Below are positions 46,682 through 55,191 of a DNA stretch of 64,000 nucleotides, one piece after another. How positions within the stretch are numbered: the stretch's first letter is position 1; every line of letters begins with the position of its first letter. The notes below the pieces were generated by a model that had not been told where the DNA came from, did not search any database, and was given only the letters and a program-made list of their open reading frames with translations. This DNA comes from Rhizobiales bacterium PAR1 (GTDB lineage: Bacteria; Pseudomonadota; Alphaproteobacteria; Rhizobiales; Beijerinckiaceae), in NCBI GenBank assembly GCA_002256205.1, contig NKIW01000002.1, positions 186,001 through 250,000 of the forward strand. The letters run 5' to 3'. The position numbers were made by a program, and so were the translations under genes.

Positions 46682-47695
46682 TCATTCCGCCGGCTGGGCT
46701 GCACCGGAAATCCGCGAGCCGGACTTGCGTTCCTGCTCTTCCTTGACCCAGATCGAATGGTGCTCCTTGGCCCAGTTGAGGTCAACCTCGCCCGAGGCCA
46801 TCGCATCAATCGCGCCTTCCATGCCCACCGAACCGATATAGATATGCGCAATGATCAGAGCCGTCATGATGAAGGCGATCGTTCCGTGTATCGTCGCATG
46901 CCACTGCGCTTCGGCCATGCCTTCGACCGTCGGGAACAGGAGATGCCAGCCGGAGAGCGACATCATCGCCCCACCGAGCACCACACTCCAGAACACGATT
47001 TTCTGGCCGCCATTGAAGCGTTTAGCCGGCGGATGCTTACCCTTGGACAGAAGCCCGCCGCCCGCGAGGAACCAGCGTATATCCGTTCTATCGGGGATAT
47101 TGTCCTTCACCCAGATCAGGAAGGTGAAACCGACGCCCGCCATGAAGGCAAAGCCGACGTAGTTGTGGATGATCTTGGCGAAGGAAGCCCAGGCAGAAAA
47201 AGCTTCCGGCCCGACAACCGGCAACAGCACTGACTTGCCGAAGGTAACATTGGCTCCGGTGACAGCCAGCATGATGAAGCTCGTCGCCGTCAGCCAATGC
47301 ACGAAACGTTCAAAGGCCGCAAAGCGCAGGATCTTCTGGCTCGAAGATCCCGCATCGATCCGGATCTTGCCGCGAATGAGGTAAAACAGCACGAGCGCAA
47401 CAAAAGTGCCCAGAAGCGCGAGCATTCCGAGACGCGGCAGCGTCTCCTGATTGTAGGCGCGCCAGTCACGTCCTGCCTGAATGAGGTTGGCCGCATCCTT
47501 ATTGGGGATCGAGGCACGCCCTGAAATCGGCTCGCCCGGCTTCAGAGCTTCAAGAAGCTGCGCTTCTTTCACCGATTGTGCGGTGGGGTTGACACTGGTC
47601 GGCTGCTGCGCGGCGGCAGGCAGTGCAGCACCCAAAATCAGGAGTGCCAGAGCGAAAAACGCGGTCTGGAACAGTCTGGAGAGCATCGAAGTCAT
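46682..47695 (-). CDS. fdhC: formate dehydrogenase cytochrome b556 (gamma) subunit
   Basis: 337 aa from an ATG at 47695 after GGGAGGCC. An N-terminal signal or anchor helix (MLSRLFQTAFFALALLILGA) and a periplasmic linker precede the Fdn/Fdo gamma core: four helices with heme-ligand histidines in ERFVHWLTATSFIMLAVTG, FAKIIHNYVGFAFMAGVGF, SGWHLLF and HATIHGTIAFIMTALIIAHI. It passes electrons from the iron-sulfur subunit to quinone. Last gene of the operon, overlapping fdhB only if the upstream start is used. Confidence 0.93.
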   Translation of the reverse strand: MTSMLSRLFQTAFFALALLILGAALPAAAQQPTSVNPTAQSVKEAQLLEALKPGEPISGRASIPNKDAANLIQAGRDWRAYNQETLPRLGMLALLGTFVALVLFYLIRGKIRIDAGSSSQKILRFAAFERFVHWLTATSFIMLAVTGANVTFGKSVLLPVVGPEAFSAWASFAKIIHNYVGFAFMAGVGFTFLIWVKDNIPDRTDIRWFLAGGGLLSKGKHPPAKRFNGGQKIVFWSVVLGGAMMSLSGWHLLFPTVEGMAEAQWHATIHGTIAFIMTALIIAHIYIGSVGMEGAIDAMASGEVDLNWAKEHHSIWVKEEQERKSGSRISGAAQPAE

Positions 47696-47781
47696 GTCGG
47701 CCTCCCTTTTCTTGTCTTGACGAATGCCATCTTGCGAAAAGCGCGGGCGGCGCGAGGCTGCCCGCGAGAAGAACGAGCGCG

Positions 47782-48378
47782 TCAAATCGCGATCGTCTCC
47801 TTGTAGGCGACCTTCCAGCCCCAGGCGCCGGAGCCATAGCCGCGCTTGGCGACACGCTCCTTGTAGATAGAGGCGATGATATCACCATCACCCGCGAGCA
47901 GCGCCTTGGTGGAACACATCTCGGCGCAGAGCGGCAGCTTGCCCTCCGCGAGGCGGTTACGACCATATTTGTCGAGTTCCGCCTGGCTGTGGTCCTCCTC
48001 GGGGCCGCCTGAGCAATAGGTGCACTTGTCCATCTTGCCGCGCGAACCGAAGTTGCCGGTCTTGGGATATTGCGGCGCGCCGAACGGGCAGGCGTAGAAG
48101 CAATAACCGCAACCGATGCAAAGATCCTTCGAGTGCAGCACCACCGCATCCGCCGTGGTGTAGAAGCAGCTCACCGGACACACCGAGGCGCAGGGCGCGT
48201 CGGTGCAGTGCATGCAGGCCATCGAGACCGAACGCTCGCCCGGCTTGCCATCGTTGATGGTGACCACGCGGCGGCGGTTGATGCCCCACGGCACTTCATG
48301 CTCGTTCTTGCAGGCGGTGGCGCAGGCGTTGCACTCGATGCAGCGATCCGCGTCGCAGAGAAATTTCATACGGGCCAT
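47782..48378 (-). CDS. fdhB: formate dehydrogenase iron-sulfur (beta) subunit
   Basis: 198 aa with four cysteine clusters for [4Fe-4S] centres: CIECNACATACKNEHEVPWG, CMHCTDAPCASVCPVSCFY, CIGCGYCFYACPFGAPQYP, and a last set CTYCSGG with CAEMC. It lacks the C-terminal transmembrane helix of the 294-aa E. coli FdnH, so it must be held by FdhA and the cytochrome subunit. GGAGAAAAC precedes the ATG. It transfers electrons from the catalytic subunit to cytochrome b. Confidence 0.95.
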   Translation of the reverse strand: MARMKFLCDADRCIECNACATACKNEHEVPWGINRRRVVTINDGKPGERSVSMACMHCTDAPCASVCPVSCFYTTADAVVLHSKDLCIGCGYCFYACPFGAPQYPKTGNFGSRGKMDKCTYCSGGPEEDHSQAELDKYGRNRLAEGKLPLCAEMCSTKALLAGDGDIIASIYKERVAKRGYGSGAWGWKVAYKETIAI

Positions 48379-48390
48379 GATGTTTTCTCC

Positions 48391-51360
48391 TTACGCCGCG
48401 CGGATCTGGCACAGAGTGCACTTGGTTTCCTGCATCCCTGTGACCGGATCGTAGCCATAGGTGGTGAGTGCGTTGACGCTTTCGCCAAGGACGTAGGGGT
48501 CGGCCCCCTTCGGGTATTTCGCCCGCTGGTCTTCGCCCTGGAACCAGCCACCGAAGTGGAACGGCATCCACGCGACGCCTTTGCCGACGCGCTCGGTCAC
48601 CATCGCCTTCATCTTGGCCTTGGAGCTGTTTTCCGGACCGAAGACCCAGACCCATGCGCCATCCTTGATGCCGCGATCCGCCGCATCCGCCGGATTGATC
48701 TCGACGAACATGTCCTGCTGGAGTTCAGCGAGCCACGGGTTGGAACGGGTTTCCTCGCCGCCGCCTTCGTATTCGACGAGGCGCCCCGAGGACAGGATGA
48801 TCGGGAATTCCTTCGCGATGCCCTTGTCCACTGCCGCCTTCTGCACCGTGAAGCCGATATTCGGCATACGGAACTGCTTGAAGTCCGGACGGGTCGGGTA
48901 CTGCGCCACAAGATCGGTGCGCGGGGTGTAGATCGGCTCACGATGGACCGGAATCGGGTCCGGCAGGTTCCACGCGTTGGCGCGGGCCTTGGCGTTGCCG
49001 AACGGAATACAGCCGTGCTCCAGCGCGACGCGCTGGATGCCGCCCGAAAGATCAATCGCCCACGACACGCCATCCGGCGTATTGCCGCCGATCTTCTCGA
49101 TCGTCGCCTTTTCCGCCTCGGTTAGATCCTTGTCCCAGCCGAGCTTCTTGAGCATCCCGTAGGTGAACTGCGGGTAGCCGTCCTTGAGTTCCGAATCCTT
49201 GGAATAGGACCCCTCGGCAAGAAGGTTGATCTTCTTGGTGGTCTTGTCCGCCTGCGGCTCGTCATATTCCACACCGAAGCGGGCGCGGAAGGTACCGCCA
49301 CCATCCTTGACGTGCAGGTTGGTGTTGTAGAGCTGATGCGTGCCCGGGTGACGATACTCCGGTGTACCCCAGCACGGCCACGGCAACCCATAATAGTCAC
49401 CCGCGATCTCAGTCGGCGCGTCTTTTGGTGCGCGCAGCGAAACCAGGTCAAACTTGTCCTGGTTCTTCATATGCGCCTTGAGGCGCTCAGGCGACTGGCC
49501 GCAATAGCCCGTCGACCAGCCGCCGCGATTGATCTCGCGCAGGATGGATTCCGGCTCCGGCTCCATGCCGAACTTGCCCTTCACCATCGTAATGTTCTTG
49601 AACATCTTGTCGGCGAAACCGAGCTTCTCGGCGAACTTGTTGATCACCCAATAATCGTTCGCACTCTCGAAGATCGGCTCGACAACCTTCTCGCCCCACT
49701 GGAGCGAGCGGTTCGAGGCCGTGCGCGAGCCGTTGGTTTCGAACTGCGTCGACATCGGCAGCAGGTAGGTACCGTCCTTGCGGTTCGAGATATGCGCGAA
49801 GGTCGTCGGATGCGGATCGCACACAACAACGATTTCCGCCTTCTCGAGACCCTTGGTCATCTCGGGTATACGCGTCACGGTGTTGCCGCCGTGGCCCATG
49901 ATGAAGAGGCCCTTGACGTTATCGCGCTGGGCGACCTGATCTTTCGGCATCGATACCGCATCGAACCAGCGGGTCGAGGGAATGCCGGGAACTTCCATCA
50001 TGGAGAGCTCCTTACCATCCGGCGCCTTGGTCGTGTCGAAACGTGCCTTGAGCCAGGAAACGTCCGTCTCCCAGACGCGACCCCAGTGTGCCCAAGCCGC
50101 CGCATCAATGCCATAGTAGAGCGGCAGCGAGGTGACATCGAGACCCAGATCAGTCGCGCCCTGCACGTTGCAGTGACCACGGAAAATGTTGGCGCCATTA
50201 CCGAAGCCGCCGACGTTACCGGTAGCAAGCAGCAGGATGCAGAAGGCGCGCACATTGGCCGTACCGACCGTCTTCTGCGTCGCGCCCATACACCAGATCA
50301 GGGTCGAGGGCTTTTCGGTCGCGAACTGCTTGGCAACCTTTTCAAGCTGCGCACCCGGAATACCAGTGACGCGCTCGACTTCGGCCGGTGTCCACTTCTC
50401 GACTTCCTTGCGCACCATGTCCATGCCGTAGACACGCTGCTGGATGAAGGTCTTGTCTTCCCAGCCGTTCTTGAAGATGTGGTGCAACATGCCCCAGATG
50501 ACCGGAATATCGGTACCCGGACGCATGCGGACATACTCCGTCGCGTGCGCCGCCGTGCGGGTCATGCGCGGATCGATGACGATCATATTGGCGCGGTTGG
50601 TTTCCTTGCCGGTCAGCACATGCTGCAACGAAACCGGATGCGCCTCCGCCGGATTACCGCCCATGATGATCATGGTTTTGGCATTGCGGATGTCGTTGTA
50701 GGAATTGGTCTGCGCGCCATAACCCCAGGTATTCGCGACGCCCGCGACCGTGGTCGAGTGGCAGATACGCGCCTGATGGTCGATGTTGTTGGTGCCCCAG
50801 TAGGCGGCAAACTTGCGGAAGAGATAGGCCCCTTCGTTCGAGAATTTGGCCGAGCCGAGGAACCACATCGCATCCGGGCCGGATTTCTCGCGAATATCCA
50901 GCATCTTCTTCGAGATTTCGTCGAAGGCCACATCCCAGGTGATGCGCTGCCACTCGCCGTTGACGAGCTTCATCGGGTACTTGAGGCGGCGCTCGCCCTT
51001 GACGAGTTCGCGCACCGAAGCGCCCTTGGCGCAATGGGTACCGCGGTTGATCGGGCTATCCCAGGACGGCTCCTGCCCGACCCAGACGCCTTCCTGCACC
51101 TCAGCCGTCACCGTGCAGCCCACAGAGCAATGGGTACAGATGTTCTTCTTGATCTCGACCGGCTTGCCGGGCTTCGGCATCGCGGCCTTGGCCTCACGCA
51201 CCGATGTAAGGCCGAGCGAGCCGACAGCGGCAAGCCCCCCCGCTGCCAGACCTGAACGGCGCAAAAACGAACGGCGATCGAGTCGCTCTGCACCCGTTGC
51301 CGCAAGGCTCGCGACCAGCGAACCACGAGCGGCCTGTCCTTCCCGACGCTTGATCAGCAT
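48391..51360 (-). CDS. fdhA: formate dehydrogenase catalytic (alpha) subunit, Mo-bis-MGD
   Basis: 989 aa DMSO-reductase-family enzyme oxidising formate to CO2. A Tat signal (DRRSFLRRSGLAAGG) directs it to the periplasm. The N-terminal [4Fe-4S] ligands are in ICTHCSVGC and THCAKGA. The active-site residue is Cys200 in RICHSTTVAG, encoded by TGC and not by a selenocysteine UGA; His201 follows. Further motifs: IIMGGNPAEAHPVSLQHVL, NVGGFGNGANIFRGHCNVQG. Its partners FdhB and FdhC lie directly downstream and its chaperone upstream. Confidence 0.97.
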   Translation of the reverse strand: MLIKRREGQAARGSLVASLAATGAERLDRRSFLRRSGLAAGGLAAVGSLGLTSVREAKAAMPKPGKPVEIKKNICTHCSVGCTVTAEVQEGVWVGQEPSWDSPINRGTHCAKGASVRELVKGERRLKYPMKLVNGEWQRITWDVAFDEISKKMLDIREKSGPDAMWFLGSAKFSNEGAYLFRKFAAYWGTNNIDHQARICHSTTVAGVANTWGYGAQTNSYNDIRNAKTMIIMGGNPAEAHPVSLQHVLTGKETNRANMIVIDPRMTRTAAHATEYVRMRPGTDIPVIWGMLHHIFKNGWEDKTFIQQRVYGMDMVRKEVEKWTPAEVERVTGIPGAQLEKVAKQFATEKPSTLIWCMGATQKTVGTANVRAFCILLLATGNVGGFGNGANIFRGHCNVQGATDLGLDVTSLPLYYGIDAAAWAHWGRVWETDVSWLKARFDTTKAPDGKELSMMEVPGIPSTRWFDAVSMPKDQVAQRDNVKGLFIMGHGGNTVTRIPEMTKGLEKAEIVVVCDPHPTTFAHISNRKDGTYLLPMSTQFETNGSRTASNRSLQWGEKVVEPIFESANDYWVINKFAEKLGFADKMFKNITMVKGKFGMEPEPESILREINRGGWSTGYCGQSPERLKAHMKNQDKFDLVSLRAPKDAPTEIAGDYYGLPWPCWGTPEYRHPGTHQLYNTNLHVKDGGGTFRARFGVEYDEPQADKTTKKINLLAEGSYSKDSELKDGYPQFTYGMLKKLGWDKDLTEAEKATIEKIGGNTPDGVSWAIDLSGGIQRVALEHGCIPFGNAKARANAWNLPDPIPVHREPIYTPRTDLVAQYPTRPDFKQFRMPNIGFTVQKAAVDKGIAKEFPIILSSGRLVEYEGGGEETRSNPWLAELQQDMFVEINPADAADRGIKDGAWVWVFGPENSSKAKMKAMVTERVGKGVAWMPFHFGGWFQGEDQRAKYPKGADPYVLGESVNALTTYGYDPVTGMQETKCTLCQIRAA

Positions 51361-51370
51361 GGTTTTCCCC

Positions 51371-51583
51371 TCAGTAGCGGTTGGTCGCGTAGTATTTCTT
51401 GACGTGCGCGGTTTCCTGATACCGCGCCTTTTTCTTCTCGGCGTCGCTCTCGGCGGCTTCCGCTGGGGCTACCGTCGCGGCGGTCGTCGCCGCTGCAGCT
51501 GAGGCGCCCGCAATACCGGCGCGGAGAAAATTCCGGCGCGCGAGATCAACGCCTTCGCGCGGTTCGTCCTGTTTCCGGGTCAT
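51371..51583 (-). CDS. formate dehydrogenase-region Tat-signal small protein
   Basis: 70 aa. The N-terminal half is a Tat signal (ARRNFLRAGIAGASAAAATT) and the remainder is short and basic, ending KKARYQETAHVKKYYATNRY. Tiny Tat proteins of this sort regularly lie directly before fdhA in proteobacteria; their role is unknown. Its start overlaps the stop of the HTH-TorD gene (ATGA), and fdhA follows 10 bp later. Confidence 0.85.
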   Translation of the reverse strand: MTRKQDEPREGVDLARRNFLRAGIAGASAAAATTAATVAPAEAAESDAEKKKARYQETAHVKKYYATNRY

Positions 51584-52416
51584 GCCGTAGCTCCCTCTTT
51601 GTCATCGGATGCTTGAGCATCCTGATCCGTATGGCTCTCGCCATCGAGCGCGAAAGCCTCGCGTTCAATCGCCAGAAATTCCTGCCCGAGGCGTCCGACG
51701 GTGCGATAGAAAATCGCCGCCTCGGCCTTCGAAAGGTCGGTAAAGAAGCGCTCCGCCCAGGGCTGGAGATGCCGTTCGAAGAAGCGACGCTCCTCGTTCG
51801 CCTCGGCCGCAAAGCGCTTGGTGACAAGGCCCGCCATCGATTCCATCAGAAAACCGATGTGATCTTCCGGCTCGCTCATCCCCTCGCCGCGCTCAATCCC
51901 GAGGCGGCGCATATCCTGCCGTGCCCGAACCAGCGGGCGCTCGTAGAGAAAACCGGTGATGTAATACGAGGCGTAGGGCAGCAATTCGCCGCGCCCGACG
52001 CCGATGAAGAGATCGAAATGCTCACGCGCGATCCGGTCCGCCACCGTGACATCCGCTGCCGCGACCAGCGCGCCCAAGGCCTGCCCCAGCGCACTGTCAT
52101 CGCCGGACATGCGGCGGATATCGATCAGTACACGCTCATCCGGCACATGCAGGATCAGCTTGGCGAGCAGGACGTAGAGATTGGCGCGCGCCTGATCGAT
52201 AGGATCGAGCGCAGCTTCGGCAGCATCTTCGCTGGGATAGAGGTCGGGACGAAGCACCGATCGAGGAACCGAGGTCAGCGTTTCAACCGCAATGACACGC
52301 TCTGCCGGCACGCGGGTCCAAATCGAAACCGAGGGCTGCGCAATACCGAGCAGCCGCGAGAGCGCGGAAATTCCACCAACAGCGCGAATGGCTTCTTGTA
52401 GCCCTGCGTCTCTCAT
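51580..52416 (-). CDS. HTH (YdaS/Cro-like)-TorD chaperone fusion protein
   Basis: 278 aa from an ATG at 52416. Residues about 3-60 are a Cro/YdaS-type helix-turn-helix (LQEAIRAVGGISALSRLLGI, AQPSVSIWTRVPAERVIAVE, then RSVLRPDLYP). From about residue 70 it is a TorD/DmsD-family chaperone (DQARANLYVLLAKLILHVPD; REHFDLFIGVGRGELLPYAS; DHIGFLMESMAGLV). TorD-type chaperones bind the Tat leader of molybdoenzymes and hold them until cofactor is loaded. Joining this to a DNA-binding domain suggests coupling of FdhA maturation to transcription. That coupling is inference. Confidence 0.88.
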   Translation of the reverse strand: MRDAGLQEAIRAVGGISALSRLLGIAQPSVSIWTRVPAERVIAVETLTSVPRSVLRPDLYPSEDAAEAALDPIDQARANLYVLLAKLILHVPDERVLIDIRRMSGDDSALGQALGALVAAADVTVADRIAREHFDLFIGVGRGELLPYASYYITGFLYERPLVRARQDMRRLGIERGEGMSEPEDHIGFLMESMAGLVTKRFAAEANEERRFFERHLQPWAERFFTDLSKAEAAIFYRTVGRLGQEFLAIEREAFALDGESHTDQDAQASDDKEGATA

Positions 52417-52469
52417 CCCAAATCCCGCTAAGCAGCCTTGATGGCTGTCTTTCGTCTCATGACCGAAAG

Positions 52470-52497
52470 CATATAGGTCACACCTATGCCTCGGCAA
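52470..52497 (-). promoter_or_regulatory. candidate promoter with overlapping palindrome before the HTH-TorD gene
   Basis: Reading leftward, TTGCCG (52497-52492) and TATATG (52475-52470) are separated by 16 bp. The perfect inverted repeat ATAGGTCACACCTAT (52473-52487) covers the spacer and the -10 box. It lies about 55 bp before the HTH-TorD start, in a 95-bp gap inside the FDH gene run. A repressor bound here would block this promoter. The natural candidate is the adjacent HTH protein. Confidence 0.55.
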
Positions 52498-52511
52498 GCC
52501 TAATTATGAAT

Positions 52512-53108
52512 TCAACCCGGAACTGCGCCACCATGTCGCTTGCGGCGCGGGAAAGCCGGCTCCGAGGTCGCTATTTCGGATGCTTGAGGTGGAGTGTCGG
52601 CTGCATCCGACACCTCGGTTGTCGCAACGGGCGAAGGCTCGGGCAAAGCCTCCGAACGCAGCTCCGCAACAGGCGCGGCAGTCTCGGAGGCGATTTCTTC
52701 CGGTGTCTTCTCGCCGAAAATCTGGCGTGACATCGCCGCAATATCGAGATCGGCATTGAGTGGGCCGAAACCCGGTACGCCAGCCGGATCATTAAAGTCC
52801 CAGCCGTAATCAACAGGACCGATATAATCCTTGAGGATCGGATCGAGTGTCCAGACCTTGTGCAAGGCTGCGTTCTTCAGCGCCTCCGGCACGCCTTTCT
52901 GGAGGAAGGCCACGACATCGCTCTCTCCGGTGATCTCGTCGATGGAGGGCAGCAACGAAACGTCGAACTCTTCGTCAGGCGGGGTCGTCTCAACGACTTC
53001 CACCGGCTTGGGCTCTTCGACAACCGCAGGCTCGACGGCCAAGGCTCGCTTGCGCTGCGACCAGCGCGACAGAAAGCCACCGCTATTGGATCCCCCCTCG
53101 CCGCTCAT
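52512..53108 (-). CDS. DUF3306 domain-containing protein
   Basis: 198 aa, acidic and proline-rich at both ends. The DUF3306 core is GGFLSRWSQRKRALA at the start, then FDVSLLPSIDEITGESDVVA, VWTLDPILKDYIGPVDYGWD, FNDPAGVPGFGPL. The protein has no signal peptide and is probably cytosolic. It overlaps DUF3305 by 4 bp (ATGA). DUF3305/DUF3306 pairs occur beside formate dehydrogenase genes; no function is assigned. Confidence 0.88.
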   Translation of the reverse strand: MSGEGGSNSGGFLSRWSQRKRALAVEPAVVEEPKPVEVVETTPPDEEFDVSLLPSIDEITGESDVVAFLQKGVPEALKNAALHKVWTLDPILKDYIGPVDYGWDFNDPAGVPGFGPLNADLDIAAMSRQIFGEKTPEEIASETAAPVAELRSEALPEPSPVATTEVSDAADTPPQASEIATSEPAFPRRKRHGGAVPG

Positions 53109-53611
53109 GCGTCGAGCCCAGAGCCATCACCGCGCTTGCGACGCTTGCCGCCATCACCACCGCCATCGCGCTTGCGCTTGAAAAACTCGCGCTCGACGTG
53201 ATGCTCATCGACGAACGAGGCCACAAAGGCCGCAACTTCCGGGATCATCGGCACGGTATCGACGATATTCGATCCGGCTTCGGTATGCGCCTCGCCTTCG
53301 GTGGGGTCAGCAGTAACATCGACGAGCATCAGGCCTTCCCCGGAGGCTTCCTCCCGCATCACCACCCAGAGCTTGGGTGCGCCGCTCATCATGTTGTCGC
53401 GGTAATGGGCGGTATCGACCGAGGCGAGGAGGATGGTTGCGGCCCCGAGATAATAGCGCTGAATATCGCCCAGGGTCTCGATCAGCGTCATGCGTGGCGC
53501 TTCCGGCAGGCCCGGCATCACCGCGACCGCGCCCCAGGTATGATCGATCCAGGGGCTTGCGGACTTGCGTTTTTCGACGATGACGCCGACAGCGATGGTC
53601 TCTTCGGCCAC
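53105..53611 (-). CDS. DUF3305 domain-containing protein
   Basis: 168 aa. The family segment is VGVIVEKRKSASPWIDHTWG followed by AVAVMPG, then YYLGAATILLASVDTAHYRD and PKLWVVMRE. The C-terminus is a short, strongly basic Lys/Arg/Gly tail (KRKRDGGGDGGKRRKRG) after MIPEVAAFVASFVDEHHVE. It pairs with DUF3306 through overlapping codons. It is expected to act together with it in FDH assembly or regulation, by context only. Confidence 0.88.
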   Translation of the reverse strand: MAEETIAVGVIVEKRKSASPWIDHTWGAVAVMPGLPEAPRMTLIETLGDIQRYYLGAATILLASVDTAHYRDNMMSGAPKLWVVMREEASGEGLMLVDVTADPTEGEAHTEAGSNIVDTVPMIPEVAAFVASFVDEHHVEREFFKRKRDGGGDGGKRRKRGDGSGLDA

Positions 53612-53623
53612 GAGCGTCTCCTC

Positions 53624-54634
53624 TTAGGCGGAATCAGGACCGAGCGGCAGCCCGGCAATGAGGTTCTGCGGTTTGATCCGCACAAGGCGATCCGCTCCCG
53701 ACCCCAAGATCGCGAAAGCACGCCTGCCGCGCTTCTCGGCCATGATACGCGGGTGATCGGGCAGCGTGAAGGCGTAAAGCGCGAGAATGCGGGATGTCTC
53801 GGTCTCGCTCAGCGCCTCACCTTGCCAGACCTTGTTGCCGATCGCCGTACCGTCGGTATCGAGCGCAAGAAACCACGCGAAGCGCTCGTTGAAGAACCGC
53901 TCGACCGGCTCGAAAGCGATTTCGATGCCAATGAGATGGCTGATCCAGCGCATCATCGCCGCGCCAAGCGCCTTGCGACCCTGCTTAGGATCGGTGAGAT
54001 CGAAGACGAGATCATGCGCATCGGAGCGCGCAGCATACCCCGCCGCGTTTTCCGCCGTCAGCACTTCCAGCTCGGAGACCGCCGGTCCGCCGAGCATGTT
54101 GAGCAAGGGCGAATGGTCCCGGTCATGCTCGTGGCTTTCAATCGCTTCCTGATCCGCGAGCAGCACCGAGCCCTCGTGGAACGTGACGCGCTGCGCCCGC
54201 CAGAAGCCCTCTGCCGCGCGGAGAACATGTGCATCGCTCACACCGTCGAAGGCGTTGCGGGCGATGAGATGCGTGAGGTGCTGGATGAACAGCGGCGGCG
54301 TGCCGCCCATGCCCTTGCGTACGAGAGAGAGATACGCCGCCTCCAGCGTCGGCTCGGCGAGCAGCCGATCCCGAAAGGCGAGGAACAGCGCGAGGTTTTC
54401 ACGCGCGTCCTCATCGGCCATCAGCGCGATCTCGTCAGTGGAAATCACGGCGCGCGGGGATGCCAGAAGCTGCGCGTGCAGGCCGCGCTCGACCGGACAG
54501 GCCTCAGGCGGCGGCACCAACTCAGGTCGGGCGAGATAGGCCTTGAGGAAATCATCCGTGAGGACAAGCCCGCCGCCCTCGTCGCGATCAACGAGGTGAT
54601 GCCCGCTCGAAACCCAGAAGTCTTGATGGTGCAT
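53624..54634 (-). CDS. DUF6352 family protein of the FDH locus
   Basis: 336 aa soluble protein with no signal peptide. Recognisable segments: HHQDFWVSSGHHLVDRDEGG at the N-terminus, FLKAYLARPELVPPPEACPV, MMRWISHLIGIEIAFEPVER. It resembles the DUF6352 family, seen in formate dehydrogenase clusters of Rhizobiales. It has no catalytic motif that I can identify. Gaps to its neighbours are 12 and 15 bp, so it belongs to the operon. Confidence 0.8.
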   Translation of the reverse strand: MHHQDFWVSSGHHLVDRDEGGGLVLTDDFLKAYLARPELVPPPEACPVERGLHAQLLASPRAVISTDEIALMADEDARENLALFLAFRDRLLAEPTLEAAYLSLVRKGMGGTPPLFIQHLTHLIARNAFDGVSDAHVLRAAEGFWRAQRVTFHEGSVLLADQEAIESHEHDRDHSPLLNMLGGPAVSELEVLTAENAAGYAARSDAHDLVFDLTDPKQGRKALGAAMMRWISHLIGIEIAFEPVERFFNERFAWFLALDTDGTAIGNKVWQGEALSETETSRILALYAFTLPDHPRIMAEKRGRRAFAILGSGADRLVRIKPQNLIAGLPLGPDSA

Positions 54635-54649
54635 GGTTATCTCTCGGTT

Positions 54650-55186
54650 TCAGGCGGGTCGGGCGGCAGCAAGACCGATGAGATCGACACCATCTTCGAT
54701 GCCTTCGTCATCCGGTAATTCGACAAAACTGAAGGCGCGCGAATGCTTCTCGTCCGTGCCCGGCAACAGCGTCCGAAAGCGCTCGATGATCTCGCCCTTT
54801 TCAACCGTGCGATGCAACGCGACGAGTGTGCCGATAGGTGGCTCGGCAAGCTCGGAAGCATAGGCGATTTCCGCCTCCGCCGCCGCACGCGCCGCGTCGA
54901 GATCCGGAGCACCGCAGCGCGTGATCAGCGCCGCGGCCAGCATCTCCACCAGAGCCGCGCGCTCCTCCGCGCTCACCTCGACGACGGTTGCCAGCGTCGA
55001 CCAGCCAAAGCTTGTAACGCCAAGCAGACCGGAGCGGAAAGCCGCGCGCTCCTTGCCGATAAGTGTGTCGACCGGCCTTTCCCAGAACAGAAACGTTCCG
55101 GGGATCGCCCATTCGCCGGGTTCGGCAGCGCGCGTAAAAACGAGGGTATCCGACGGATCGAGCCGGATGGTGCGGAGCAGCTTCAT
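54650..55186 (-). CDS. DUF6505 family protein of the FDH locus
   Basis: 178 aa, soluble, beginning MKLLRTIRLDPSDTLVFTRA and with EPGEWAIPGTFLFWERPVDT, FRSGLLGVTSFGWSTLATVV. The family appears to occur only beside this type of FDH cluster, to my knowledge. It starts 5 bp after the biotin/lipoate-ligase-like gene. No catalytic residues are evident; an assembly or structural role is a guess from context. Confidence 0.78.
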   Translation of the reverse strand: MKLLRTIRLDPSDTLVFTRAAEPGEWAIPGTFLFWERPVDTLIGKERAAFRSGLLGVTSFGWSTLATVVEVSAEERAALVEMLAAALITRCGAPDLDAARAAAEAEIAYASELAEPPIGTLVALHRTVEKGEIIERFRTLLPGTDEKHSRAFSFVELPDDEGIEDGVDLIGLAAARPA

Positions 55187-55191
55187 CGCAC

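Noticed and set aside
50761-50763. Selenocysteine codon in fdhA
   Set aside because: The codon is TGC and the frame is open throughout.
49312-51255. 647-codon plus-strand frame
   Set aside because: It is fully antisense to fdhA and its product has Arg/His-rich composition typical of shadow frames.
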